A stretch of 5,976 nucleotides of DNA from Bacillota bacterium (GTDB lineage: Bacteria > Bacillota > Clostridia > Acetivibrionales > JAKOSZ01): assembly GCA_029776555.1 (NCBI GenBank), contig JAKOSZ010000341.1:1-5976 (forward strand). Reading direction: 5' to 3'. The stretch's first letter is position 1. Each line of letters begins with the position of its first letter. A program made the position numbers and the translations under genes. This document shows, in pieces, positions 1 through 5,945 of this stretch. The notes beneath the pieces were generated by a model, which worked only from the letters and a program-made list of their open reading frames with translations, did not search any database and was not told the DNA's origin.

Positions 1-1
1 A

Positions 2-1534
2 GGGGAACCTGTGCCCTGGGGTAAGATATGGAAGAGCAGTTGGTGGGTAATAGACTTCTCCTCCCTGGACAGGGCGGGAGAATACCGGATTGTGGTTAAG
101 CACAATGACCGGGAGATTTGCGCCACAGACGCCTTCAAAGTGGGAGAGCATGTGCTCTGGGACGAGACGGTTACTTTAGTGGCCCTTGACCAGATGGAGG
201 AAAGGGCGAGGCTTGCCAGGAACGGCATAGGCTGGAAGGACTGCGGGTCCGACTGGCGGGAGGCAAACAGCCATGCCACCACCATTATCGGGCTGTGCGA
301 CCTTTTAAACATCGGCTACCAGTGGATGAAGGCGGAGGATGTAGAAAGGCTCATTAAACAGATAATTCACGGCTGCGATTACCTGGCCATATGCCAGGAC
401 AAGGCAGCCGGCGTGGGCTACCCGGAGGGGGCCATCGTCCATGAGATACCCAACCACATGGTGGTAATACCGGGGGACGTGGCCCAGAGCACGGTGGCAT
501 TGGCCAGGGCTTCAAGGCTGATTGCGGATGTATGCCCTGGAAAGAGTGCCGAGTACCTTAAGAGGGCAGTAAAGGCTTACGAATACCTCCTGAGGAAGGC
601 GGAACCATACGGCCCCGAAGGTTTCTCCCATATGAACCACGGGGCTCCGGAAGGCTTTAATGTCCCAAGGGAGTTTATGACCAGGGACCTTCTGATGATG
701 ATCTGGGGCGGAGTGGAGCTCTGGGCGTCGGGAAAGCTCTGCTACAAGGAAGACGCCGTGCGCCTTGCCCGCAAGGTAATAAAGAGGCAGGTCCCGGAAG
801 ACAGGAAAGAAGGGGAATTTTACGGCCATTTCTACACCTTCGACAGCTGCGATTTTACCGAGAAGGCCAACACCCACCACCACGTGGGACATGACACGGG
901 CTCTACCTTTCCCCATTACATAATACCCTTGCTGGAGATGGCCAGCCGCTGGTACGACCACCCCGATGCGCCTCTCTGGAGACAGGCGGTGAGGAACTTC
1001 GCTTACGGGTACTTTTTGCCGGCCTGCAGCCAAAACCCCTTTTATCTTCTGCCGGAAGGGTATTTTACGGGAGAGGGGCTCCTGGTATTTGCGGGGCCGT
1101 GGCACGGGATAAACACCTCCATCGGCTTTGCCGCCGCGCTGGCTGTCAGGCTTGAGGCCTTTACCGGCGACAGGAGGTTCAGGGAGATCGCAGTGGGGAA
1201 CATCCAGTGGATAGCGGGCCTTAACGCCGGTATAACCAGGGACTCTTTCAGGGCTTGCGTCATATGGAAAGAGGAAATTGAGCCCGGGCTGGCCCTGCCC
1301 TACAGCCAGATTTGCGGAGTGGGGAAGCGCAGCGTGGGCTGCTGGACAGGCATAAGGGGCACCGTTGTCAACGGCTTTTCCGTAAACCCCCAGTTCCAGC
1401 TGGTGGTAAAGCCAACGGTGGAAAACGACGGCCCCTGGCTTTACACCGACGAGGACTGGATACCCCATGGGGCGGGGCTTATAAGCGCCCTTTGCCACCT
1501 GCGCCAGCAGAAGTTTTTCGCCGACCCGAAGTAG
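2..1534 (+). CDS. GH9-like glycoside hydrolase with N-terminal Ig-like (CelD_N) domain, 5' partial
   Basis: Probable endo- or exo-acting glycosidase of the (alpha/alpha)6-barrel GH9/cellulase type; substrate unknown. The frame is open to the window edge. Numbering from the GTG at 11, residues 1-45 look like the end of a CelD_N Ig-like domain (WWVIDFSSLDRAGEYRI), so that GTG is probably internal even though AGGGG lies 5 nt before it. The helical barrel follows from about residue 50 to 500. GWKDCGSDW (75-82) sits where GH9 has its GWYDAGDY catalytic-base motif. YTDEDWIPHGAG (478-489) sits where GH9 has its NE acid motif, so E481 is the likely proton donor. VIPGDVAQSTVALARASRLI (152-171) and the helix around 371-402 also resemble GH9. 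It ends directly after the barrel with no dockerin or carbohydrate-binding module. Nothing can be said about a signal peptide, since the N-terminus is missing. It could be a distant GH9 subfamily acting on something other than cellulose. Fold assignment is fairly sure; activity is not. Confidence 0.8.
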   Translation, partial: GEPVPWGKIWKSSWWVIDFSSLDRAGEYRIVVKHNDREICATDAFKVGEHVLWDETVTLVALDQMEERARLARNGIGWKDCGSDWREANSHATTIIGLCDLLNIGYQWMKAEDVERLIKQIIHGCDYLAICQDKAAGVGYPEGAIVHEIPNHMVVIPGDVAQSTVALARASRLIADVCPGKSAEYLKRAVKAYEYLLRKAEPYGPEGFSHMNHGAPEGFNVPREFMTRDLLMMIWGGVELWASGKLCYKEDAVRLARKVIKRQVPEDRKEGEFYGHFYTFDSCDFTEKANTHHHVGHDTGSTFPHYIIPLLEMASRWYDHPDAPLWRQAVRNFAYGYFLPACSQNPFYLLPEGYFTGEGLLVFAGPWHGINTSIGFAAALAVRLEAFTGDRRFREIAVGNIQWIAGLNAGITRDSFRACVIWKEEIEPGLALPYSQICGVGKRSVGCWTGIRGTVVNGFSVNPQFQLVVKPTVENDGPWLYTDEDWIPHGAGLISALCHLRQQKFFADPK

Positions 1535-1869
1535 CCGGGCGCATATATATAATGCGGGCCTGAAATAACCGGTGAATAGGGGGGACATATTAACCGCCGG
1601 CCCGGAGCAGCGGGGGAAGACGATGAATATTAACTGCCGATAGGAAACAGCCGGGAAAGCGGGGTTTTATACTATTAAGTGCTGCCCCTGGCAGCGGGGA
1701 AGCAGGATTTTACGTATTGAGCGCTGACTCGAAACAGCCGGGGAAAGTAAAGGCTGATATAACAAGCACCGGGCAGGAACAGCCGGAAAAGCGGGATTTT
1801 ATATATTACGCCGGCCCAAACAGTCGGACAAAACGGAATTTTATATATATTGAGCAGGGAGGATTTACA
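1533..1869 (+). repeat. Degenerate tandem repeat array, 42-45 bp units, filling the gap before the aldolase gene
   Basis: This is a gene-free stretch of about 335 bases. Units can be aligned on a CAGCCGG-like core at about 1533, 1566, 1608, 1648, 1692, 1735, 1780 and 1821. The clearest five run 1639-1683, 1684-1725, 1726-1770, 1771-1812 and 1813-1857 (45, 42, 45, 42, 45 bp), which hints at an 87-bp higher-order unit. Approximate pattern: AACAGCCGGGAAAGCGGG, then ATTTTATATATT, then GAGCGCTGAC. The first units (1533-1638) are more decayed. The aldolase ribosome binding site and start (1856-1877) resemble the tail of a unit. No convincing terminator or -35/-10 pair was found, although each unit carries a TATATT-like AT block. 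Aligned by eye; identity was not computed. Confidence 0.65.
1856..1862 (+). promoter_or_regulatory. Ribosome binding site of the aldolase gene
   Basis: AGGGAGG lies 7 nt before the ATG at 1870. It decides the start: an in-frame TTG at 1717 would add 51 residues of repeat-derived sequence that the DeoC family lacks. Confidence 0.85.
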
Positions 1870-2568
1870 ATGCTGACAAGTAAGGATATTGCCAAAATGA
1901 TCGACCATTCGCTTCTTAAGCCGGAGTTAACGGTGGAACAGGTGAGAGAGGGCTGCCTCCTGGCAAAGGAATACGGCGTGGCATCCGTATGCGTGCGGCC
2001 CTGCGACTTGAAGCTGGCAAAGGAGCTGCTGGCCGGCAGCGGCGTGAGGGTGACCACCGTCATAGGATTTCCCCACGGGGCCCATACCACAGCAGTAAAG
2101 GTGTTTGAAGCGAAAGAGGCCATAGAGAACGGCGCGGTAGAGCTGGATATGGTATTGAACATCGGCAGGCTCCTTTCCGGACAGCTGGACTACGTGGAGC
2201 AGGATATCAGGGAAGTGGTGAAGGCAGCCCATGAGAAGGGGGTCATAGTAAAGGTCATCCTGGAGAACTGCTACCTTACCGACGAGCTTAAGAAGACCGC
2301 CTGCGAGATCTGCGAAAAGGCCGGGGCCGATTTCGTGAAGACCTCCACCGGTTTCGGCACCGGGGGAGCCACCATCGAGGACCTGAAACTCATGAGGGCC
2401 AGCGTGAGCCCCAAGGTGAAGGTTAAGGCGGCCGGCGGGGTCAGGAGCCTTGACGCAGCCCTGGCTGCCCGCAGCGTGGGAGCCGAGAGGATCGGGGCCA
2501 CCGCCACAAAGACAATAATGGACGAGGCCATAAAGAGGGAAGCCGAAGGCAAGCTCGACCTCATATAG
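1870..2568 (+). CDS. deoC: Deoxyribose-phosphate aldolase family protein (DeoC-type class I aldolase)
   Basis: Cytosolic class I aldolase of 232 residues, close to the usual length of about 220. The family reaction is reversible cleavage of 2-deoxyribose 5-phosphate to glyceraldehyde 3-phosphate and acetaldehyde. The TIM-barrel markers are present: ELDMV with D93 (proton relay), FVKTSTGFGTGG with K157 (Schiff-base lysine) and VKAAGGVRS with K186 (second active-site lysine). The ATG at 1870 is chosen because AGGGAGG precedes it and MLTSKDIAKMIDHSLLKP is a normal family start. Oddity: the phosphate-binding GASS-type loop near the C-terminus reads GATAT (209-213), so the Ser pair is Thr-Ala. No nucleoside phosphorylase, deoB or cytidine deaminase is nearby, so the usual deoxynucleoside-salvage context is missing. 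The neighbours are glycosidases. Family is certain; the physiological substrate is open and may be another phosphorylated or unphosphorylated deoxy-sugar. Confidence 0.93.
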   Translation: MLTSKDIAKMIDHSLLKPELTVEQVREGCLLAKEYGVASVCVRPCDLKLAKELLAGSGVRVTTVIGFPHGAHTTAVKVFEAKEAIENGAVELDMVLNIGRLLSGQLDYVEQDIREVVKAAHEKGVIVKVILENCYLTDELKKTACEICEKAGADFVKTSTGFGTGGATIEDLKLMRASVSPKVKVKAAGGVRSLDAALAARSVGAERIGATATKTIMDEAIKREAEGKLDLI

Positions 2569-2684
2569 GGACAGGTCCCTTGTCCCACTTTGCATAATTT
2601 TACCATTTCGGGACAAGGGGACAGGTTCCGTGTCCCATTCTTCAAAATTTTTCCTGCGGCTTTGCAGGACAGATCCCTTGTCCC
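2568..2684. repeat. Three copies of a 19-bp GGGACA...TGTCCC palindromic element
   Basis: Copies lie at 2568-2586 (GGGACAGGTCCCTTGTCCC), 2618-2636 (GGGACAGGTTCCGTGTCCC) and 2666-2684 (AGGACAGATCCCTTGTCCC), starting 50 and 48 bp apart. A partial copy, GGGACAAG, is at 2610-2617. Each copy can fold on itself with a stem of up to 6 bp and a 7-nt loop. CCCTTGTCCC at 2577-2586 and at 2675-2684 is each a perfect 10-bp complement of GGGACAAGGG at 2610-2619. The first copy starts on the last base of the aldolase stop codon; the last ends one base before the next ribosome binding site. From memory, similar elements are scattered in several Clostridia genomes; I cannot confirm this here. Confidence 0.85.
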
Positions 2685-2685
2685 G

Positions 2686-2693
2686 AGGGAGGG
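2686..2693 (+). promoter_or_regulatory. Ribosome binding site of the acetyltransferase gene, able to pair with the last palindromic repeat
   Basis: AGGGAGGG lies 7 nt before the ATG at 2701. Its AGGGA (2686-2690) can pair with TCCCT (2674-2678) inside the third palindromic element, leaving a 7-nt loop. Confidence 0.75.
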
Positions 2694-2700
2694 TGGTTAA

Positions 2701-3474
2701 ATGACGCTTTATAAAAGTGACCTGGTTGAAGGTTTTAAGGGCTTAGGCCTCGGGGAAGGGGACATTGTCCTTATCCACAGTTCGTTGAGGAGCTTCGGCT
2801 ATGTGGAAGGCGGTGCCAGTACCGTCATCGACGCCCTCCTTGACGTAGTGGGCCCCGAGGGAGCCGTAATGGTGCCCACCCTTACGGGAAAGTCCACCGA
2901 CGGGAAGGATAACCCGCCGGTGTTCGACGTCAGGAAAACCCCCTGTTGGACCGGGAGGATCCCGGAGACTTTCCGGCAGCTTCCCCGGGCCAGGAGGTCC
3001 TTGCACCCCACCCATTCGGTGGCTGTCATAGGGGCTCCTGCCGAGGAGCTCATCTCGGACCATCCAATGGGAAACTCTCCCTGTGACCGGTTCAGCCCCT
3101 ACTATAAAAATGCCCTGCTGGGGGGACACGTCCTCCTTATAGGGGTGGACCAGGAGAGCAACACCACGGTGCACTGCTGCGAGGAGCTGGCCGGCGTGCC
3201 CTATCACCTGCAGAAAGAGGTGACCGAGTGCTGGGTGACCGGCTACAGCGGCGAAAGGGTCCTGGTAAGGAACAGGCTGCACGACTGGAACAAGCCGCCC
3301 ACCGACTTCAACAGGCTGGAGCCGGTCCTGTTGGAAAAGAAGGCCATGAAGATGGGCAGGGTGGGAAATTCGCTGTTAAGGCTGATAAGCGCAAGGGGAA
3401 TGCTGGACGCGGCGGTGGATGTCCTGACCAGGGACCCGTATTTTCTCCTGAAAGACAGGGCCCGTGACCTGTAA
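2701..3474 (+). CDS. AAC(3)/YokD-family N-acetyltransferase (Antibiotic_NAT)
   Basis: Acetyl-CoA-dependent N-acetyltransferase of 257 residues, a typical family length, with no signal peptide or membrane segment. Family blocks in order: DIVLIHSSLRSFGYVEGGAS (21-40), GPEGAVMVPT (51-60), WTGRIPETFR (83-92), the RRSLHPTHSVAVIG block (98-111) with H105, HPMGNSPCDRFSP (121-133), LLIGV (145-149) and NTTVHCCEELAGVPYH (154-169) with H158 and E161/E162. The conserved histidines and glutamate typical of AAC(3) catalysis therefore appear intact. The ATG has a strong ribosome binding site. The start codon of an upstream-extended reading of the GH78 gene overlaps its stop (TAATG). AAC(3) enzymes modify the 3-amino group of aminoglycosides, but the superfamily also contains members with other amine substrates. 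Between an aldolase and a rhamnosidase, a catabolic or biosynthetic amino-sugar or amine substrate is at least as likely as resistance. Family is sure; substrate is not. Confidence 0.9.
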   Translation: MTLYKSDLVEGFKGLGLGEGDIVLIHSSLRSFGYVEGGASTVIDALLDVVGPEGAVMVPTLTGKSTDGKDNPPVFDVRKTPCWTGRIPETFRQLPRARRSLHPTHSVAVIGAPAEELISDHPMGNSPCDRFSPYYKNALLGGHVLLIGVDQESNTTVHCCEELAGVPYHLQKEVTECWVTGYSGERVLVRNRLHDWNKPPTDFNRLEPVLLEKKAMKMGRVGNSLLRLISARGMLDAAVDVLTRDPYFLLKDRARDL

Positions 3475-3614
3475 TGGCCTGTAAAATCAGCGGCCCAGGT
3501 CTTTCTTCCACTGGCGTGGTGGTTAAAATTTTTACAGTAAACTGCAATCTGCTGCCTAAGTCCCATCCGTGCGGCAGCCAGTACCGCGGCACGGCGCAAT
3601 GGGTTAAAAATAAC

Positions 3615-3623
3615 AAGGGAGGT
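3615..3623 (+). promoter_or_regulatory. Ribosome binding site selecting a GTG start for the rhamnosidase
   Basis: AAGGGAGGT lies 6 nt before the GTG at 3630. It argues against the in-frame ATG at 3474, which would add 52 residues unlike any GH78 N-terminus. That ATG overlaps the preceding stop codon and has no purine-rich site in front of it. Confidence 0.8.
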
Positions 3624-3629
3624 ATTTGC

Positions 3630-5945
3630 GTGAGCGAACTCAAGGTGGTTAAGTTAAGGTGCGAGTATAAGGACAAGCCTTTAGGGCTGGACGTAAAAAG
3701 CCCCAGGATAAGCTGGCAGATTCAAGCCGTAGGACGCGGCGTTATGCAGACGGCGTACCGGATCCAGGTGCGCTGCGACGGTAAAGACTACGACAGCGCA
3801 TTATGGGACAGCGGGAAGGTGGAGTCGGACCAGTCAGTCCATGTCCCTTACCAGGGACCGGCCCTTAAACCCCGCACCCGCTACTATTACAGGGTGAAGG
3901 TGTGGGACAACCGGGGAAAGGAATCGGACTGGAGCGGGGAAGCCTTCTGGGAGACGGGAATCATGGGCCCGGACGGCTGGAAGGCCAGGTGGATAACGCC
4001 GGACATTGAAATGGATCCTGCTAAAGATGAGCCTTGCCCAATGCTCAGGAAAAGCTTTAAGCTGAGAAGCGGGATAAAGCGCGCCAGGGCCTACGCCACC
4101 AGCCTGGGCCTTTATGAGTTGTACATAAACGGCCAAAGGGTGGGAGACTGGCTCCTGACGCCGGGATGGACCAGCTATAGAAAGAGGCTCCAGTACCAGG
4201 CATATGACGTCACCCCGATGCTGGCGGAAGGGGAAAATGCCATTGGGGCCATACTGGGTGACGGATGGTACAAGGGCAGGCTGGCCTGGGAGAAAAACAG
4301 GAACATATACGGGGACAGGGTGGCTCTCCTTGTCCAGCTCCACGTGACTTATGAGGACGGCAGCGAAGACCTGGTGATTTCCGACGAGAGCTGGAAGTCT
4401 TCCCAGGGGCCTATCCTGTTGTCTGAGATTTATGACGGGGAGATTTACGACGCAAGGCTTGAGAAAGCAGGCTGGAACAGGGTCGGCTTCGACGACGGCG
4501 ACTGGGCCGGCGTGAAAACCCTGGAATACCCCTTTGACATACTGGTGGCCCAGGAAAATGTGCCGGTGAGGAGGATCCAGGAGATAAAGCCGGTGGAAAT
4601 CCTGAAAACGCCTGCCGGCGAGACGGTTATAGACATGGGACAGAACATGGTGGGATGGGTTAAGTTTGCAGTGACAGGCAAAGCCGGAGACGAAGTGGTG
4701 CTGAAACACGCCGAGGTGCTGGACAAGGACGGCAATTTCTATACCGCCAACATAAGGACCGCGAAGCAGACCATACACTATATACTGAAAGGCGGAGGAA
4801 AAGAGGTCTTTGAGCCCCATTTCACCTTCCAGGGCTTCAGGTACGTGAAAGTGGAAAAGTACCCGGGCAAGCTCTCCCTGGACAATTTCACGGGAGTGGT
4901 TATCCATTCCGACATGGAACCCACCGGGGATTTTGAGTGCTCCAACGAGCTCATAAACAAGCTCCAGCACAACATCCTGTGGGGACAGAAGGGCAACTTC
5001 GTGGACGTGCCCACCGACTGCCCTCAGAGGGACGAAAGGCTGGGCTGGACGGGAGACGCCCAGGTGTTTATACGCACAGCCTGCTTTAACATGAACGTGG
5101 CGCCCTTCTTCACCAAGTGGCTGAGGGACCTTGAGGCAGACCAGCTTCCCAACGGAGCGGTGCCCCATGTGGTGCCCAACGTGCTGGGGAAGGACGCCGC
5201 AGGCTCCGCGGCCTGGGCCGACGCTGCCGCCATATGCCCCTGGACCATTTACATCTGTTACGGGGACAGGGGGCTTTTAGAAGAGCGGTATGAGAGCATG
5301 AAGGCATGGGTGGAGTATATTCGAAAACAGGGGGACAACGAATACCTGTGGAACACCGGCTTCCACTTCGGCGACTGGCTTGGCCTGGACGCCCACGAGG
5401 GAAGCTATGTGGGGGCCACTGCCAGGGACTTCATTGCCACCGCCTTCTATGCCTACTCCACCAGCATCCTGGTCAAGACGGCCCGGGTACTGGGGAAGAA
5501 GGATGAGGAGAAAGAATACAGTGAGCTTTACCATAAGATTCTGGAGAACTTCCGCAGGGAGTTTGTCACTCCCAACGGGCGTCTGGCTGTGTCCACCCAG
5601 ACTGCCCACGTCCTGGCGCTGATGTTCGACCTGGTGGAGGAGAAGGACAAGGAAAGGACCGTGGAAGAACTGGTCAAACTGCTGAAGGAGAGGAAATACC
5701 ACCTGACTACAGGTTTTGTGGGGACGCCCTATCTCTGCCACGTTTTGACCAGGTACGGGAAGAACGACGTGGCATACAAGCTGGTGACCCAGACCGATTT
5801 CCCGTCCTGGCTCTACCAGGTGACCAAGGGTGCCACCACCGTATGGGAGCACTGGGATGGCATTAAGGAGGACGGGACTTTCTGGAGCGCCGACATGAAC
5901 TCCTTTAACCACTACGCCTATGGCTCCATAGGCGACTGGCTGTAG
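3630..5945 (+). CDS. GH78 alpha-L-rhamnosidase, interrupted by an in-frame TAG before the C-terminal domain
   Basis: Hydrolyses terminal alpha-L-rhamnose from oligosaccharides or glycosides with inversion. No signal peptide, so probably cytoplasmic. Numbering from the GTG gives 771 residues. Domains: N-terminal fibronectin-like domain (KPLGLDVKSPRISW, 16-29; QTAYRIQV, 40-47), Bac_rhamnosid_N-type domain (LGLYELYINGQRVGDWLLTPGW, about 159-180), concanavalin-like domain (about 310-420, with IDMGQNMVGW), then the (alpha/alpha)6 barrel (from about 430). The catalytic acid motif PTDCPQRDERLGWTGDAQ is at 461-478, with E469 the probable general acid. TTVWEHWD (737-743) holds the probable general base E740. 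The barrel's last motif, SFNHYAYGSIGDWL, is followed at once by TAG, so the C-terminal beta-sandwich found in the family is missing from this frame. Full-length relatives are usually nearer 900 residues. Codons after the TAG continue the family sequence. Family assignment is near certain; whether the product is truncated, read through, or an assembly error is unresolved. Confidence 0.95.
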   Translation: MSELKVVKLRCEYKDKPLGLDVKSPRISWQIQAVGRGVMQTAYRIQVRCDGKDYDSALWDSGKVESDQSVHVPYQGPALKPRTRYYYRVKVWDNRGKESDWSGEAFWETGIMGPDGWKARWITPDIEMDPAKDEPCPMLRKSFKLRSGIKRARAYATSLGLYELYINGQRVGDWLLTPGWTSYRKRLQYQAYDVTPMLAEGENAIGAILGDGWYKGRLAWEKNRNIYGDRVALLVQLHVTYEDGSEDLVISDESWKSSQGPILLSEIYDGEIYDARLEKAGWNRVGFDDGDWAGVKTLEYPFDILVAQENVPVRRIQEIKPVEILKTPAGETVIDMGQNMVGWVKFAVTGKAGDEVVLKHAEVLDKDGNFYTANIRTAKQTIHYILKGGGKEVFEPHFTFQGFRYVKVEKYPGKLSLDNFTGVVIHSDMEPTGDFECSNELINKLQHNILWGQKGNFVDVPTDCPQRDERLGWTGDAQVFIRTACFNMNVAPFFTKWLRDLEADQLPNGAVPHVVPNVLGKDAAGSAAWADAAAICPWTIYICYGDRGLLEERYESMKAWVEYIRKQGDNEYLWNTGFHFGDWLGLDAHEGSYVGATARDFIATAFYAYSTSILVKTARVLGKKDEEKEYSELYHKILENFRREFVTPNGRLAVSTQTAHVLALMFDLVEEKDKERTVEELVKLLKERKYHLTTGFVGTPYLCHVLTRYGKNDVAYKLVTQTDFPSWLYQVTKGATTVWEHWDGIKEDGTFWSADMNSFNHYAYGSIGDWL

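Noticed and set aside
1540..1556. Terminator after the GH9-like gene
   Set aside because: CGCAT/ATGCG gives only a 5-bp stem around ATATATA, has no T-run, and belongs to the first unit of the repeat array.
1825..1851. Promoter for the aldolase (CGGACA with TATATT)
   Set aside because: The spacing is only 15 bp, the -35 is weak, and transcription would start in or next to the ribosome binding site. The AT block is simply part of the repeat unit.
1717..1869. TTG at 1717 as the real start of the aldolase
   Set aside because: It would add 51 repeat-derived residues absent from the family. The ATG at 1870 has an ideal ribosome binding site and gives the normal length.
2568..2684. Short CRISPR array (19-bp repeats, spacers of 31 and 29 bp)
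   Set aside because: The first spacer contains part of the repeat, the repeats are imperfect and palindromic throughout, there are only three, and no cas gene is present.
2701..3474. Calling the AAC(3)-family gene an aminoglycoside resistance gene
   Set aside because: Family membership alone does not show resistance. The neighbours are sugar-catabolic and no mobile element or other resistance gene is present.
3466..3507. Rho-independent terminator after the acetyltransferase
   Set aside because: GACCTG (3466-3471) can pair with CAGGTC (3496-3501) and GGCC with GGCC inside, but there is a four-base bulge, the stem begins inside the gene, and only a broken T-run (TTTCTT) follows.
3474..3629. 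ATG at 3474 (TAATG overlap) as the rhamnosidase start
   Set aside because: The 52 extra residues do not look like a GH78 N-terminus or a signal peptide, no ribosome binding site precedes it, and AAGGGAGGT sits 6 nt before the GTG at 3630.
3834..5168. Long open frame on the minus strand (444 codons) opposite the rhamnosidase
   Set aside because: It is the complement of a clear GH78 gene, its translation shows no family motif, and GC-biased codons make such shadows common. The same holds for the 358-codon minus-strand frame at 512-1588 opposite the GH9-like gene.
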